Positions 17,388-26,225 of a DNA stretch of 37,754 bases are shown piece by piece. The position numbers and the translations under genes are program-made. How positions within the stretch are numbered: the first letter of the stretch is position 1; each line of letters begins with the position of its first letter. The notes under the pieces are model-generated. The model did not search any database. It was not told the origin of the DNA and worked only from the letters and a program-made list of their open reading frames with translations. Source of the DNA: CAZNHL01 sp964572965 (lineage in GTDB: Bacteria; Bacteroidota; Bacteroidia; Cytophagales; UBA9547); the NCBI GenBank assembly GCA_964572965.1, contig CAZNHL010000047.1, positions 1 through 37,754 of the forward strand. The letters run 5' to 3'.

Positions 17388-17957
17388 ATGCACGACATAG
17401 AACCATTTTACGGCTGGGAGAAATACTATGTGTCTGCGACTGACAAACAATCTCCCTTTTATAAGAAAGATTACGATCTTACCAGGTATAGTACCGAAAT
17501 TTATGGTTACTATATTCACCCGCTTTGGGATGGTATCGGCTCACCTACGCTGTATATCAAAATCCTCTATGCCAATTACCACAAGCATTATGCTATTATA
17601 GAAATGTTTGGTGAATGGAATGATGCACTGCACAATGATATTATGTTTCTGAAAAGGAATATCATTGAGTATATGCTGAGTCAGGGAATTAACCAGTTTA
17701 TTTTAATAGGAGAAAATATCTTTAATTTCCATGGTTCCGATGACTGTTACTATGAAGAATGGTTTGAAGAAGTGGAGGATGGTTGGATCGCAGCAGTTAA
17801 CTTCCGTTACTTTGTTGAGGATGAGTGGAAGAAGTTTAATATAGACAGCTATATAAATTCAGGAGGAAGTCTTGCTGAGTTTGATGAATGGCGAACAAGG
17901 AATCCGGAGCAAATGTATCTGAAAGTAAAAGAGCTGATTGTAAGAAGGCTTGGCTAA
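17388..17957 (+). CDS. Unrecognised 189-residue cytoplasmic protein
   Basis: No signal peptide or TM segment. The chain is rich in Tyr, Trp and acidic residues (for example YYEEWFEEVEDGW) and reads as an alpha/beta domain with central strands TLYIKILYAN, AIIEMFG and NQFILIGENIF. I do not recognise the family. It lies 72 bases downstream of the pseudouridine synthase on the same strand and ends at a strong bidirectional terminator. Good codon use and a clear start (MHDIEPFYGWEKYY) support a real gene. Confidence 0.75.
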   Translation: MHDIEPFYGWEKYYVSATDKQSPFYKKDYDLTRYSTEIYGYYIHPLWDGIGSPTLYIKILYANYHKHYAIIEMFGEWNDALHNDIMFLKRNIIEYMLSQGINQFILIGENIFNFHGSDDCYYEEWFEEVEDGWIAAVNFRYFVEDEWKKFNIDSYINSGGSLAEFDEWRTRNPEQMYLKVKELIVRRLG

Positions 17958-17976
17958 AAAGTTATGCTAATATGCT

Positions 17977-18024
17977 AAAACGGAAAGGGCTCCGCTGAAA
18001 TTTCAGCGGAGCCCTTTCCGTTTT
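17977..18024. terminator. Bidirectional terminator, perfect palindrome
   Basis: A perfect 48-base palindrome: a 20-base arm (CGGAAAGGGCTCCGCTGAAA) followed directly by its complement, with AAAA before and TTTT after. It lies between two convergent genes, and each strand ends in a T run, so it should stop transcription from both. Confidence 0.9.
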
Positions 18025-18042
18025 CTATGATGATATTAGAGA

Positions 18043-20796
18043 TTAATGAATCACTATTTTTTGAGTAGTATCGGCAATTTTGAGGAAATAAACCCCTTTA
18101 TCAAGTCCGCCTAAATTAACGTCAATACTGATACTACCGCCTTCTGAGCTTATTGTCTGAACCCATACAGAGGAACCAATTATATTGAATATTTCTGCTC
18201 TTATAGGTTTTGCTCTATCAGCAGTTACATCGAGTATAAAACTCCCGTTATTTGGATTAGGACGAATATTGATGTCAGATACTACTACATCTGAACCGGT
18301 TACAGATCTTACAGAAGAGTAATCACTATCGCCGTTATAATCAACCTGCTTAATGCGATAATATACAGTTGATGAAGATGCTTTGTCCTGTGCGTTATAG
18401 TATTTCAAAGAGTTGCTGTTTCCTGCACCTGTTACAGTTGTAAGAAGGCTGAAATTAACACCATCTAACGAACGTTGTACTTCAAAATGGCTATTGTCTT
18501 TTTCTTTAGCTGTCACCCAATTCAACTGAACATTGTTACCGGATTTTTCAGCAGTAAAAGAAACAAACTCTACAGGAAGTGAACAGAGACGATTTACTCT
18601 GATGCTGTCAGAACATGTTTTTGTGATGGTGAAATTCTTATAATTATATCTTATTTGTCCGATAGCATTTCCTAAACTAACACTAGCATAATCAATTTGC
18701 GCAGTACTGCCACCTCCTGAAGTTCCGCTAGGAGAGTTAACAACATACCAGCCACCAATATCGCCAGAAGCATTATCTATGGTAATTGTATAGTTACCTT
18801 TTGATAAATTGGTATTAATAGCAAGAGTGAAAATTTCTCCGACACATGTAAACTTATTTGCAGCACCGGCAAGACTATTGTCAAAATTGTTAGTGTAAAC
18901 GGCTGTTCCCCCTGAATTCCTAATAGTAACACGGAATTTTGATGCCGCACAGCTACCAAAACGGGCTCTAAGGTCAAATGATGTTATTGTTAAAGCATCA
19001 GATTTTACTGTTATATCATTACTTACAGTTGTTCCTACAACCCAGCCATGAGTTGTTGTTGTGGTGGGGTTTCCTACGGTGGAAGATCCGCTTGTACCTG
19101 CACTTGCAGAAGAAGCAACTGTTACCCATGCATTAGCCGGAGCCAATAAAGGATCAGCGTAAGTAATAGAAAGCGGAGAGCCGATTCCCATTACATTGCC
19201 ATTGGCATCGTGCCAGACGTAATTAGGATAGTCACTTGCAGGCGTACCCGTTGCAGTATAAGTAACAGTATTTCCTGAACAGCTTATAGTACCTGCTGGT
19301 ATTTTCTTATCCGATATTACATAAGTCAGCGTATCTTTATAAGTTCTGCTACATACGTCTGTAATTGTTAAAATTACTTTGTACGTGCCGGCTGCCGTAA
19401 ACCGAATAGAAGGGTTGGCGTTCAATTGGGCATTTGATGCAGGTGATGTCCAGACATATTCAGCAGGTGTTGTGGCATTAGTGATTGCATTAGCTCTTTT
19501 TACATCCCAAACTTGTGGGTTTGTTGCGTGTAGTGCACCACCAAATACATAACTCATTGGAATAATCGTGTTTGTGCAATAAGCACCCTCTGGATTAGCA
19601 CTTAAACTTGATACAACTAAAGATCTTGGAAAGGTAGGTAAACCCCAGGCAGAACAAGCAGACCTTGCAGCGAAGTCTTTAGAAACAGATAAATCTACGG
19701 CAGTTTGATTAAGAGTTGAAGTGGCACTGTTGGGATCGGCTATAGCTCCTAAATAACTTGTACCAGCCACAGAACCTCCTCCTGTACCAGAAATTGCCAT
19801 ATATATTACTCCGTTTGGTCCAAGAGCAAGCTGACCTGCTTCATTTGGTGACGGAAGGGTGGCTACAGTACGGGGAGTACCACCTGCAGTTATATCATAT
19901 TGATAAACTGTTCTTCCGGATAAGTTAGTAATATATAAATAAGCATCGTTAGGAGAGAACTCCAAACCGTAACTACCACTGTTACCACCTGTGCTGGCTA
20001 CATTTATCCTTTTTGCAGTACTGGCAACAACCTGTCCGGTTGCAGCATCAAAATCAGTAATGTCTACATCACCGCTCAAATAAGTAAAGGCGAGTTTGTT
20101 TTGGCAGCTATTAGACTTAATAACACCAATAGCTGATGTATAAGCAGTTTGTGTAGTAGCTGTAGTAAAAGATAAAGTACTTATTACTGCAGTTGTATTA
20201 ACAACACCTGTATTAGTAATTTCAAATGCGCGAACACTTCCACCACTGCCAGTTGCTCTGGTAATTACCCAATAAGCTGAATTTGCTTTTGTACTGCCAA
20301 TGATATATAAACCTTCCCCTACACCTGTTGTTAAGGTTATGGGAGCAGCCTCAACTACACTAAATACGCTTCCTGTTCTTCTGACAGTAACATACTTTGT
20401 TCCTGATGTTCCTGTTTCAGAGGAGGTAAAAACTAACCATTCGTTAGCATTTCCCGGCTTAGGCATAACGATTGCAGACTGGGTTGATGATTGCCCCCCG
20501 CCTAAAGAAAAAGTATTGAATTTAACGTTTGTTGTAGCATTCCAAATATCTACACCGTCTGTATAAAATAGAGGGTTCCCCGAAGCATCACTGATGGAGG
20601 AGCTTCCTTCCAGCGTTTTGAGTGGGAAGTCATTAGGGGAAACGACAGGTCCTGAAGACCCATTGAAACTCATTTTAACTCCCGGATAACAACTGGTACT
20701 TCCAAAATACCAGTTATTGGTCTGTTGTGCGAATGCCCCATAGGACAAAAGGCCCATGGCAATAACGCCACAGGTGTATAATAGTTTTTTCATCAT
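18043..20796 (-). CDS. Large T9SS cargo protein with propeller-like N-terminal region, PKD-like domain and type A sorting domain
   Basis: A 917-residue secreted protein. It has a signal peptide (residues 1-23, cleavage near AFAQ), then a region of about 350 residues starting NNWYFGSTSC with repeats such as LFYTDGVDIWN. That start is typical of Bacteroidota cell-surface propeller-type proteins. Around residues 430-500 a PKD-like segment (TPAEYVWTSPASN, then AGTYKVILTITDVC) is visible, followed by a Ser/Thr/Gly-rich region. The last 80 residues are a type A sorting domain (NIRPNPNNGSFILDV, AEIFNIIGSSVWV, LDKGVYFLKIAD). It should be exported by the T9SS and attached to the surface. Cargo function unknown; an adhesin or matrix role is only a guess. 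Confidence 0.88.
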   Translation of the reverse strand: MMKKLLYTCGVIAMGLLSYGAFAQQTNNWYFGSTSCYPGVKMSFNGSSGPVVSPNDFPLKTLEGSSSISDASGNPLFYTDGVDIWNATTNVKFNTFSLGGGQSSTQSAIVMPKPGNANEWLVFTSSETGTSGTKYVTVRRTGSVFSVVEAAPITLTTGVGEGLYIIGSTKANSAYWVITRATGSGGSVRAFEITNTGVVNTTAVISTLSFTTATTQTAYTSAIGVIKSNSCQNKLAFTYLSGDVDITDFDAATGQVVASTAKRINVASTGGNSGSYGLEFSPNDAYLYITNLSGRTVYQYDITAGGTPRTVATLPSPNEAGQLALGPNGVIYMAISGTGGGSVAGTSYLGAIADPNSATSTLNQTAVDLSVSKDFAARSACSAWGLPTFPRSLVVSSLSANPEGAYCTNTIIPMSYVFGGALHATNPQVWDVKRANAITNATTPAEYVWTSPASNAQLNANPSIRFTAAGTYKVILTITDVCSRTYKDTLTYVISDKKIPAGTISCSGNTVTYTATGTPASDYPNYVWHDANGNVMGIGSPLSITYADPLLAPANAWVTVASSASAGTSGSSTVGNPTTTTTHGWVVGTTVSNDITVKSDALTITSFDLRARFGSCAASKFRVTIRNSGGTAVYTNNFDNSLAGAANKFTCVGEIFTLAINTNLSKGNYTITIDNASGDIGGWYVVNSPSGTSGGGSTAQIDYASVSLGNAIGQIRYNYKNFTITKTCSDSIRVNRLCSLPVEFVSFTAEKSGNNVQLNWVTAKEKDNSHFEVQRSLDGVNFSLLTTVTGAGNSNSLKYYNAQDKASSSTVYYRIKQVDYNGDSDYSSVRSVTGSDVVVSDINIRPNPNNGSFILDVTADRAKPIRAEIFNIIGSSVWVQTISSEGGSISIDVNLGGLDKGVYFLKIADTTQKIVIH

Positions 20797-20892
20797 AGAA
20801 TAGTGATTTTTTCTCCAAAACTTAAATCAGTTCATAAATCATATTCCCAATTAGTATATATACCCGTAATCCATTAATTACACAGTATAGTA

Positions 20893-20900
20893 CAAAGGTA
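20893..20900 (-). promoter_or_regulatory. Candidate -7 element for the large T9SS cargo gene
   Basis: The plus strand CAAAGGTA corresponds to TACCTTTG on the minus strand, matching TAnnTTTG, 97 bases upstream of the start codon. No TTG at the usual spacing, so support is partial. Confidence 0.4.
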
Positions 20901-20980
20901 ACCTGTATTTACTATATTTTAAATCTTATTTTTATTTAACCATGTTGACGACCTTCTGTCCCGTAACTCCGGGCAAAAAA

Positions 20981-21014
20981 AAAATCCCGTACAGAAAGCT
21001 CCGTACGGGATTTT
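20981..21014 (-). terminator. Terminator of nrdA
   Basis: An inverted repeat of 12 bases (AAAATCCCGTAC and its complement, 20981-20992 with 21003-21014) around a 10-base loop. On the minus strand it is followed by a run of nine or more T (plus-strand A run from 20975). It lies 34 bases past the nrdA stop codon. Confidence 0.88.
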
Positions 21015-21047
21015 ACATTTATATAGTTTGTGTGTATCTGTGCTTAT

Positions 21048-23417
21048 TTAGCTACCACATGCTTCACATGCTTCCGGATTGTCAAGAGAACAAGCCATTG
21101 CGCTTAGTTTTTCATCACGTGTTGTATCTCCTGATTCAAGTGCCACATCGGCTTGTTTTTCAACTGTAAACTTGATGGCATCAACAGCAGCTTTTGTACG
21201 CAGGTAATACATACCTGTTTTCAAGCCTTTTTGCCATGCATAGAAGTGCATAGAAGTTAATTTACCAAAGTTAGGATCCTGCATGTGTACGTTGAATGAC
21301 TGGCTTTGACAGATATAAGCACCTCTGTCAGCAGACATGTCAATCAATGTTTTTTGCTTGATCTCCCATACTGTTTTGTAAAGTTCCTTGATGTTTTCAG
21401 GAATCTCGTCTATGTGCTGTACTGAACCATTTCCTTGAATAAGGCTGTTTTTCAATCTGTCATTCCACAAGCCTAGTTTGATCAGGTCTTTCAATAAGTG
21501 TTTGTTCACTACAATGAATTCACCGGACAATACACGTCTTGTGTAAATGTTAGAAGTATAAGGTTCAAAGCACTCGTTATTACCAAGGATCTGAGAAGTA
21601 GAAGCTGTTGGCATTGGAGCAACCAATAACGAATTACGTACACCATGTTGCTTTACATCTCTTTTAAGAGATTCCCAATCCCAGCGGCCGCTGTCTGGAG
21701 TTACTCCCCACATATCAAACTGGAAGATTCCTTTTGATACCGGAGAACCTTTGAATGTTTTATAAGGACCTTCTACTTTAGACAACTCCATAGATGCAGT
21801 CATTGCACCGAAGTAAAGTGTTTCGAAGATCTCTTTGTTCAATTGTTGTGCCTCTTCAGATTCGAAAGGCAGACGAAGTAAGATGAATGCATCAGCCAAA
21901 CCTTGTACGCCCAATCCGATCGGACGGTGACGCATGTTTGAATTTTCTGCTTCTTTTACAGGATAGTAGTTAACATCAATGATCTTATTCAGGTTGCGTG
22001 TAGCTACTTTCGTTACTTCGTACAACTTCTGGTGATCAAATTTGCCGTCTTTAATGAAACGAGGCAATGCAATAGAGGCAAGGTTACATACTGCAATCTC
22101 ATCATCAGAAGTATACTCCATGATCTCAGTACACAAGTTAGATGACTTGATAGTACCCAGATTTTTCTGGTTAGACTTCTTATTAGCGTGGTCTTTGTAA
22201 AGCATGTAAGGTGTACCTGTCTCAATTTGAGACTCAAGTACCTGGAACCAAAGATCCTGTGCTTTTACTACTTTACGTGCGCGACCTTCTCTTTCGTATT
22301 TTTCGTATAGTTTTTCAAACTCGTCTCCGTAACAGTCAGCAAGACCAGGAGCTTCGTTCGGACAGAACAGAGACCATTCTTCATTGTTCTGAACACGTTT
22401 CATGAACAAATCTGAAATCCAAAGTGCATAGAACAAATCACGTGCACGTATCTCTTCTTTACCGTGGTTTTTCTTAAGGTCAAGGAACTCAAATATATCT
22501 GCATGCCATGGTTCAAGGTAAATAGCAAAAGCTCCTTTACGCTTACCACCGCCCTGATCTACATAGCGTGCTGTGTCGTTAAACACTTTAAGCATTGGAA
22601 TGATACCGTTTGAAGTACCATTAGTGCCTTTAATATAAGAACCTGTAGCACGGATATTGTGAATGCTTAATCCGATACCGCCGGCAGACTGCGATATTTT
22701 AGCACAGTCTTTCAATGTATCATAAATACCGTCAATGCTGTCATTCTTCATCGTTAACAAGAAGCATGAAGACAATTGAGGTTTTGGTGTTGCAGCGTTG
22801 AATAATGTAGGTGTAGCGTGTGTGAACCAACGCTCAGACATAAGGTTGTATGTTTCAATAGCAGCTTCAACATCAGCGCCATGAATACCTACAGCAACAC
22901 GCATCAGCATGTGTTGTGGTCTTTCTACTATTTTACCGTCCAGTTTTAACAGGTAAGATCTGTCAAGTGTCTTGAAACCAAAGTAGTCATAGTTAAAATC
23001 TCTATCGTAAATGATAGAAGAATCCAGCAATTCAGCATTGTTTTTGATTACTTCAAACACCTCTTTAGAGATCAAAGAAGCATTTTCGCCTGTTTTAGGA
23101 TCGATGTAAGTGTATAATCTCTTCATTGTATTGAAGAAAGACTTACTCGTGATTTTGTGCAGGTTAGAGATCGCAATACGCGCGGCCAGTGTTGCGTAGT
23201 CAGGGTGTTTTGTAGTCATAGACGCTGCAGTTTCTGCTGCCAGATTGTCTAATTCTACTGTAGTTACACCGTCATAGATTCCGTTTACGACTTTCATTGC
23301 CACTTCAACAGGATCGATGAAGTTCATGTCAAGACCATAACAAAGTCTTTCAATACGCGAGGTGATTTTATCAAATTTTACGGATTCTCTCCGTCCGTCT
23401 CTCTTAATTACAAGCAT
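21048..23417 (-). CDS. nrdA: Ribonucleoside-diphosphate reductase, alpha (large) subunit
   Basis: A 789-residue class Ia ribonucleotide reductase catalytic subunit that makes deoxynucleoside diphosphates with NrdB. An N-terminal ATP-cone (MLVIKRDGRRESVKFDKI onward, about residues 1-90) indicates allosteric activity control. Catalytic residues are visible: Cys218 (SSCFLLT), Asn427-Cys429-Glu431 (SNLCTEI) and Cys444 (VCNLAS). The C-terminal CEACGS supplies the Cys784/Cys787 pair that relays reducing power from thioredoxin or glutaredoxin. It follows nrdB with 44 bases between them and ends at a strong terminator, so nrdB-nrdA is one unit. Confidence 0.98.
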   Translation of the reverse strand: MLVIKRDGRRESVKFDKITSRIERLCYGLDMNFIDPVEVAMKVVNGIYDGVTTVELDNLAAETAASMTTKHPDYATLAARIAISNLHKITSKSFFNTMKRLYTYIDPKTGENASLISKEVFEVIKNNAELLDSSIIYDRDFNYDYFGFKTLDRSYLLKLDGKIVERPQHMLMRVAVGIHGADVEAAIETYNLMSERWFTHATPTLFNAATPKPQLSSCFLLTMKNDSIDGIYDTLKDCAKISQSAGGIGLSIHNIRATGSYIKGTNGTSNGIIPMLKVFNDTARYVDQGGGKRKGAFAIYLEPWHADIFEFLDLKKNHGKEEIRARDLFYALWISDLFMKRVQNNEEWSLFCPNEAPGLADCYGDEFEKLYEKYEREGRARKVVKAQDLWFQVLESQIETGTPYMLYKDHANKKSNQKNLGTIKSSNLCTEIMEYTSDDEIAVCNLASIALPRFIKDGKFDHQKLYEVTKVATRNLNKIIDVNYYPVKEAENSNMRHRPIGLGVQGLADAFILLRLPFESEEAQQLNKEIFETLYFGAMTASMELSKVEGPYKTFKGSPVSKGIFQFDMWGVTPDSGRWDWESLKRDVKQHGVRNSLLVAPMPTASTSQILGNNECFEPYTSNIYTRRVLSGEFIVVNKHLLKDLIKLGLWNDRLKNSLIQGNGSVQHIDEIPENIKELYKTVWEIKQKTLIDMSADRGAYICQSQSFNVHMQDPNFGKLTSMHFYAWQKGLKTGMYYLRTKAAVDAIKFTVEKQADVALESGDTTRDEKLSAMACSLDNPEACEACGS

Positions 23418-23461
23418 GTTGGTTCTTGTTAATTGTATAAGGTTTGGTTAGGTTGATGCTT

Positions 23462-24436
23462 TTAGAAATCTTCGTCAATTGTGAATTTGTGAGCGTCCTT
23501 GTCATTGCCACCCATCACCCCTGCTTTTTGGTATTCCGCCACTCTCTTCTCGAAGAAGTTTGTTTTACCCTGTAATGAAATCATTTCCATGAAGTCAAAA
23601 GGGTTTGTTGCATTGTAATATTTCTCCAGTCCCAGAGATACCAACAAACGGTCCGCCACAAATTCAATATACTGCTGCATTAGTTTTGCATTCATACCAA
23701 TCAAGTCAACAGGTAATGCATCAGTCACGAATTCTTTCTCTATTTCAACCGCTCCTAAAATAATTTCATGTATTTTTTCTTTCGATGCCTTATTCTTAAT
23801 ATAGTTATTATAGATCAGACAAGCGAAGTCAGTATGTAAACCTTCATCACGCGAAATGAGTTCGTTTGAGAAGCTTAAACCTGGCATTAATCCACGTTTT
23901 TTTAACCAGAATATCGAACAGAAAGATCCTGAGAAGAAAATCCCTTCTACAGCGGCAAAAGCAAGCAGCCTGTCAACGAAAGAATCGCTGTTAATCCACT
24001 TGATTGCCCATTCACCTTTTTTACCAACACAAGGTACTGTGTCAAGTGCGTGTAACAATCTGTCTTTCTCTTTTTCATCCTTAATATAGGTGTCTATAAG
24101 GAGAGAGTATGTTTCAGCATGGATATTCTCCATCATAATCTGGAAACCATAAAAGCATTTAGCTTCCGGATACTGTACTTCAGCAAGGAAGTTAACAGCA
24201 AGGTTCTCGTTTACGATACCGTCACTGGCAGCAAAGAATGCCAATACGTGAGAAATAAAGTGGCGCTCGCCATCATTCAGCTTTTCCCAGTCAACGATGT
24301 CCTGACTAAGGTCAATTTCCTCTGCAGTCCAGAAACTAGCTTCTGCTTTCTTGTACATTTCCCAAATGTCACCATATGTAATGGGAAATAAGACGAAACG
24401 ATCTTTATTCTCCTGAAGTATTGGTTCAGTTGCCAT
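23462..24436 (-). CDS. nrdB: Ribonucleoside-diphosphate reductase, beta (small) subunit
   Basis: A 324-residue radical-generating subunit. The segments FWTAEEIDLSQD, HFISHVLAFFAASDGIVNENL and MMENIHAETYSLLIDT are strikingly like eukaryotic R2. Glu103-x2-His106-x3-Tyr110 fits two iron ligands and the tyrosyl-radical position of class Ia. Further ligands are in AAVEGIFFSGSF and SRDEGLHTDFA. The conserved C-terminal acidic tail (TIDEDF) is the NrdA-docking peptide. First gene of the nrdBA unit; its upstream region is long (496 bases to rplU) and should hold its promoter, but I could not identify a confident NrdR box. Confidence 0.97.
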   Translation of the reverse strand: MATEPILQENKDRFVLFPITYGDIWEMYKKAEASFWTAEEIDLSQDIVDWEKLNDGERHFISHVLAFFAASDGIVNENLAVNFLAEVQYPEAKCFYGFQIMMENIHAETYSLLIDTYIKDEKEKDRLLHALDTVPCVGKKGEWAIKWINSDSFVDRLLAFAAVEGIFFSGSFCSIFWLKKRGLMPGLSFSNELISRDEGLHTDFACLIYNNYIKNKASKEKIHEIILGAVEIEKEFVTDALPVDLIGMNAKLMQQYIEFVADRLLVSLGLEKYYNATNPFDFMEMISLQGKTNFFEKRVAEYQKAGVMGGNDKDAHKFTIDEDF

Positions 24437-24932
24437 GTTTACTTATATGTATTATGTAACTAATATATTCTAAATTCTTCGAATTTCCGAAACACCGAAG
24501 TGTTAAAATGCTGTAGTTGAAGGGTATCCGTTGCAAGGGTTATTTCAAACCATTCTCTCTCTGCATTTTAGCTAAAAAAACTAAAATTTAACCCGGTAAT
24601 CTGACAATTTGGGTTGCCTATACGTTTGCAGTGGACTCTTACAAAGATGATTAAATCGAACTAAAACTCAAAGGCAAATTTAACAAAAAAATCATCTTGG
24701 AAAGCTTAACGCAGGAGTCACATATTTTGTTTTAACTAAATGTAAATTAGTTAATTATATGACATATTGGAAGTAAAACTTTTATGCGTATGAGCTTAGA
24801 ATAGCGATTAAAAAAAATCAAGTGTAAAGCGTCTATAAAAAGTACAATAATAAATATTCTTATGTAAGTATTTGCAAATATGGTATTTGTCAGTATATTT
24901 GCAGTCCTTTTTCAAAATTAAACGGCAAGAAA
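24437..24932. other. 496-base gene-free region between nrdB and rplU (divergent promoters)
   Basis: The only stretch above 300 bases without a gene. It must contain the promoters of nrdB (minus) and rplU (plus). The rplU promoter is clear at 24872-24901. On the minus strand there is a TAAATTTG match (plus-strand CAAATTTA at 24675-24682) that could serve nrdB with a leader of about 240 bases, but it lacks a TTG partner. I see no open frame of note, no tRNA, no riboswitch fold I recognise and no clear NrdR palindrome. Confidence 0.6.
24872..24901 (+). promoter_or_regulatory. Promoter of rplU-rpmA
   Basis: TTG at 24872-24874, then exactly 19 bases, then TATATTTG at 24894-24901: a full match to the Bacteroidota housekeeping promoter TTG-N19-TAnnTTTG. 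The rplU start follows 31 bases later. This is the best promoter in the window. Confidence 0.8.
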
Positions 24933-25244
24933 ATGTACGCGATAGTAGAGATAGCCGGTAAGCAATATAAAGTAGAACAAAACAAGTTTATCTACACAGA
25001 TAAGCTTGAAGCTGCTGAGGGCGCCGGTGTAAGTTTCGAGAATGTATTATTGGTAGACAATGGCACTAACATCGAGTTGGGTGCTCCTGTTATCAAGGGT
25101 GCGAAAGTAACTGGTAAAGTATTAGGTCATGTTAAAGGTGACAAAGTAATCGTTTTCAAAAAGAAAAGAAGAAAAGGTTACAAGAAGAAAAACGGTCACA
25201 GACAGGAATACACTAAAGTATTGATTGAGAACATTGCTAAATAA
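24933..25244 (+). CDS. rplU: 50S ribosomal protein L21
   Basis: A 103-residue protein of normal L21 length, a 23S rRNA-binding component of the large subunit. The N-terminus MYAIVEIAGKQYKVEQ and the C-terminal basic segment VIVFKKKRRKGYKKKNGHRQ are diagnostic. It is followed nine bases later by rpmA, the conserved L21-L27 operon order, and preceded by a strong promoter. Confidence 0.98.
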   Translation: MYAIVEIAGKQYKVEQNKFIYTDKLEAAEGAGVSFENVLLVDNGTNIELGAPVIKGAKVTGKVLGHVKGDKVIVFKKKRRKGYKKKNGHRQEYTKVLIENIAK

Positions 25245-25253
25245 GTAAATACA

Positions 25254-25523
25254 ATGGCACACAAAAAAGGAGCCGGTAGTTCAAGAAACGGCCGCGAATC
25301 ACATAGCAAGCGTCTTGGTATTAAAATCTTCGGTGGTCAGGCAGTTATTGCCGGTAATATCATCGTTAGACAAAGAGGTACTAAGCATCATCCAGGATTG
25401 AACGTAGGTATTGGTAAAGACCATACTTTGTTCGCTTTGGTCCCTGGTACAGTGAAATTTAAGAAAGGTAAAGACGATCGTTCTTTCGTTTACGTTGAGC
25501 CTGCTGTTGCTGCTGTAGCTTAA
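25254..25523 (+). CDS. rpmA: 50S ribosomal protein L27
   Basis: An 89-residue protein. The N-terminus MAHKKGAGSSRNGRESHSKR places the flexible basic tail near the peptidyl-transferase centre, and GGQAVIAGNIIVRQRGTKHHPG is the L27 signature. There is no N-terminal extension of the kind cleaved in Firmicutes. Second gene of the rplU-rpmA operon, ending at a hairpin terminator. Confidence 0.98.
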   Translation: MAHKKGAGSSRNGRESHSKRLGIKIFGGQAVIAGNIIVRQRGTKHHPGLNVGIGKDHTLFALVPGTVKFKKGKDDRSFVYVEPAVAAVA

Positions 25524-25550
25524 TCTACAAACAGAACTGTTAATATTAGA

Positions 25551-25576
25551 AAAGCCTGTCTTTTAAGACAGGCTTT
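25551..25576. terminator. Terminator between rpmA and nadD
   Basis: A 12-base perfect inverted repeat (AAAGCCTGTCTT and its complement) with a tiny loop, 28 bases past the rpmA stop. It lies between convergent genes and the arms end in A and T runs, so it can serve both rpmA and nadD. Confidence 0.8.
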
Positions 25577-25599
25577 CTGTGTTTTATAAAAAAAGGTAT

Positions 25600-26172
25600 T
25601 TAGCTATACAGACCTTTGAATTTGATATATTTTTCGACCTCTTCCTGTAACAGGTATTTCACGGATTTATTCTTTTTAATAGCCTCACGGATGAAGGTTG
25701 CTGAAATTTCAAACAGAGGGGCTTCTACTTTTTTCACTTTGGGATGGTTTAGTAAAATGGAGCCTTTGCTGAATGGCCTCGGGTAAACCAATAATCTGTG
25801 ATGATCCAGTATTTCTTCAAATTGATGCCAGTTAGTAAAGTCGGCAAGGTTATCTTCTCCCATAATCAGGTCAAACCGGTGATCCGGGTGTAATTCCCGA
25901 AGCTTACTGAGTGTTACGTATGTGTAGTTCGGTTTGGGTAGATTGAATTCAATATCATCTACCTTAAATACCGGATTATCCATAATAGCCAGTTCAACCA
26001 GTCTGAGACGGTCGTTTTCATTGAGAAGACTGTCAATATGCTTGAAAGGGTTTTGCGGAGATACCACGAACCATACCTCGTCTACATATTCTAATTCGAC
26101 CATGGAGTTAGCAATCACCAGGTGGCCAATATGTATGGGATTAAACGAACCGAAGAATAGGCCTACTTTCAT
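25600..26172 (-). CDS. nadD: Nicotinate-nucleotide adenylyltransferase
   Basis: A 190-residue nucleotidyltransferase converting nicotinate mononucleotide and ATP to deamido-NAD, the penultimate step of NAD synthesis. The N-terminal GLFFGSFNPIHIGHLVIAN contains the HIGH-type motif (residues 14-17), and EISATFIREAIKK (about 155-165) matches the C-terminal ISSTxIR motif. Last gene of the sigma/anti-sigma/gmk series, 53 bases after gmk. Confidence 0.95.
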   Translation of the reverse strand: MKVGLFFGSFNPIHIGHLVIANSMVELEYVDEVWFVVSPQNPFKHIDSLLNENDRLRLVELAIMDNPVFKVDDIEFNLPKPNYTYVTLSKLRELHPDHRFDLIMGEDNLADFTNWHQFEEILDHHRLLVYPRPFSKGSILLNHPKVKKVEAPLFEISATFIREAIKKNKSVKYLLQEEVEKYIKFKGLYS

Positions 26173-26185
26173 ATGCGTATATGCA

Positions 26186-26220
26186 ATAAGGTCCCGGTAT
26201 TAAAAATATCGGGACCTTAT
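26186..26220 (-). terminator. Hairpin between gmk and nadD, weak terminator or mRNA-end candidate
   Basis: A 15-pair stem (ATAAGGTCCCGG with its near-complement, one G-U pair) around a five-base loop, just after the gmk stop. No T run follows on the minus strand, so it may be an attenuator or RNA-stability element inside a gmk-nadD transcript. Confidence 0.45.
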
Positions 26221-26225
26221 ATCTA

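Noticed and set aside
24437..24932. Cobalamin riboswitch or NrdR boxes upstream of nrdB
   Set aside because: I found no conserved riboswitch core and no NrdR-type palindrome by eye.
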